Shown in pieces: positions 16,904 to 17,713 of a stretch of 17,713 nucleotides of DNA (the first letter of the stretch is position 1; every line of letters starts with the position of its first letter). A model generated the notes under the pieces. It made no database searches, had not been told where the DNA came from, and saw only the letters and a program-made list of their open reading frames with translations. The position numbers and the translations under genes were made by a program. The stretch comes from Stramenopiles sp. TOSAG23-2 (taxonomy: Eukaryota; Sar), in assembly GCA_900128395.1 (NCBI GenBank), contig LT649629.1, positions 1 to 17,713 on the forward strand, given 5' to 3'.

Positions 16904-17521
16904 TTAAGATGTTAAAAGTTTCGGATTATGCGTTTTGATTGGTGACGTTGGTAATGCCAACGCTCTCTTAAACAAATCAACTATCTTCTTCGTTTCTTCT
17001 ACATTATTTTCATCAACAACTTCTTTTATTCCATAAGGTTGTACACGTTTTACATAAACATATTGTTCATTTGGATTATTATAATTTGGATTATAGTCAG
17101 AAGGACCGGGGGTAATCTTTTCAGACGGAAATCGATGATTGCGGCTCCAATTTGAATATACTACTCTATCTAAATTTGCCCTCGGGCCCGTTATAGGGAC
17201 ACCTGTTGGGTTCGATGGTACAAAGCATGTGTGTCCAGGTCGATATCTTGGACTACGAAATTGTAACTTTTGAAGTCTACCTTTTAGCCTGACAGATTCA
17301 TCATTTGTTTTACTAATCCCTCTAATTTGTCTTCTTCTATGGCCTGGTCTATACAAACGTCTAGATTTCCCCCCAGCCTCTGACTGTTTAACCATATTGT
17401 CTCTGGTTACTTTTTTCAAACTGGCTTCCAGCCTATTATTTTCCTCAACAAGCATTGCATATTGAAGCTCTATTTTACCAAAAGTCGCTTTTCTCGCAGA
17501 ATTAATTGGAGAATGAGCCAT
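16904..17521 (-). CDS. Small coiled-coil protein with PG-rich (SHIPPO-like) motif
   Basis: A 205-residue basic protein. Residues 13-45 are heptad-like (VEENNRLEASLKKV) and probably coiled coil. A basic segment follows. The motif YRPGH occurs twice (RRLYRPGHRR, 54-63; SPRYRPGHTC, 90-99). The stretch ITPGPSDYNP (136-145) matches the PGPxxY core of sperm-tail PG-rich (SHIPPO/ODF3-type) repeats. The C-terminus has a short helix (about 175-188) and a Pro/Thr tail. Proteins with these repeats are often bound to axonemal or other stable microtubules, so a ciliary role beside a dynein gene is plausible. That is inference, since a single good motif is weak. The start is the only sensible Met and the stop is at 16904-16906. 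A GTAAGT on the minus strand (17540-17535), 14 bases before the ATG, could be a leader-intron donor, but no matching acceptor is obvious. Confidence 0.72.
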   Translation of the reverse strand: MAHSPINSARKATFGKIELQYAMLVEENNRLEASLKKVTRDNMVKQSEAGGKSRRLYRPGHRRRQIRGISKTNDESVRLKGRLQKLQFRSPRYRPGHTCFVPSNPTGVPITGPRANLDRVVYSNWSRNHRFPSEKITPGPSDYNPNYNNPNEQYVYVKRVQPYGIKEVVDENNVEETKKIVDLFKRALALPTSPIKTHNPKLLTS

Positions 17522-17713
17522 GTTTTACACATATACTTACGTTGAGCGTTTATTGGTTACTCTGGATTCCTATTTGCTATACCCCTTTTCTTTAAATAAA
17601 TTTACAATTAATAAGTTTGAAAAATTGATGTATCCATGAATGGATTGTATTATGATATTAATAAAGTATAATTGAACGTCTTTTTTTACTATATAGAATA
17701 CTTGGTACTATAT
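17522..17713. other. Upstream region of the PG-rich gene at the right edge
   Basis: These 192 bases lie 5' of the minus-strand PG-rich gene and presumably hold its leader and promoter. No open frame, RNA gene or clear promoter element is seen. The only notable string is the GTAAGT on the minus strand close to the start codon. Confidence 0.5.

Noticed and set aside
17535-17540. GTAAGT on the minus strand just before the PG-rich start codon as an intron donor
   Set aside because: No branch site plus acceptor that would leave a better frame was found, and the downstream frame is already complete.

Overview
The window is nuclear DNA from a eukaryote that builds, or retains genes for, a motile cilium. 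It is AT-rich, reads with the standard genetic code (no in-frame TAA, TAG or TGA across a 12.5-kb frame), and contains one convincing spliceosomal intron (GTAAGT donor, TGACTAAC branch site, TAG acceptor). An intronless axonemal dynein gene is unlike the usual animal arrangement. Compact convergent gene pairs and a fungal-like branch site suggest a zoosporic or early-diverging fungus, or another flagellated protist. The sequence alone does not settle the host.

Layout. Bases 1-466 hold no gene that I can see, only strand-biased sequence and an AT microsatellite. A two-exon cysteine-rich gene of unknown function (467-1863, +) converges with a C2H2/RING/WW/IQ protein gene (1923-2840, -) across a 59-bp gap. 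Upstream of the RING gene lies a head-to-tail cluster of three related repeat units (2913-3754). The complete unit is 310 bp, and two copies share 282 identical bases. AT-rich sequence follows, then a single uninterrupted frame (4165-16698, +) for a 4177-residue single-headed inner-arm axonemal dynein heavy chain, most like the DNAH6 type. This gene converges with a small gene on the minus strand (16904-17521) for a coiled-coil protein with a PGPxxY motif like the sperm-tail PG-rich (SHIPPO/ODF3) family. The 205 bp between these two stops contain a 28-bp perfect AT palindrome.

How the parts fit. The dynein is a clear axonemal motor and the PG-rich protein is plausibly a microtubule-associated axonemal protein, so the right half looks like a small ciliary neighbourhood. 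The cysteine-rich protein and the RING/WW/IQ protein have no assigned role. Their proximity to ciliary genes is only suggestive. I do not see a clearly new defence or mobile system. The most unusual items are the recently duplicated repeat array beside the RING gene, the paired CxCTCxFC modules in the cysteine-rich protein, the rare domain combination of the RING protein, and a degenerate AAA2 P-loop in the dynein.
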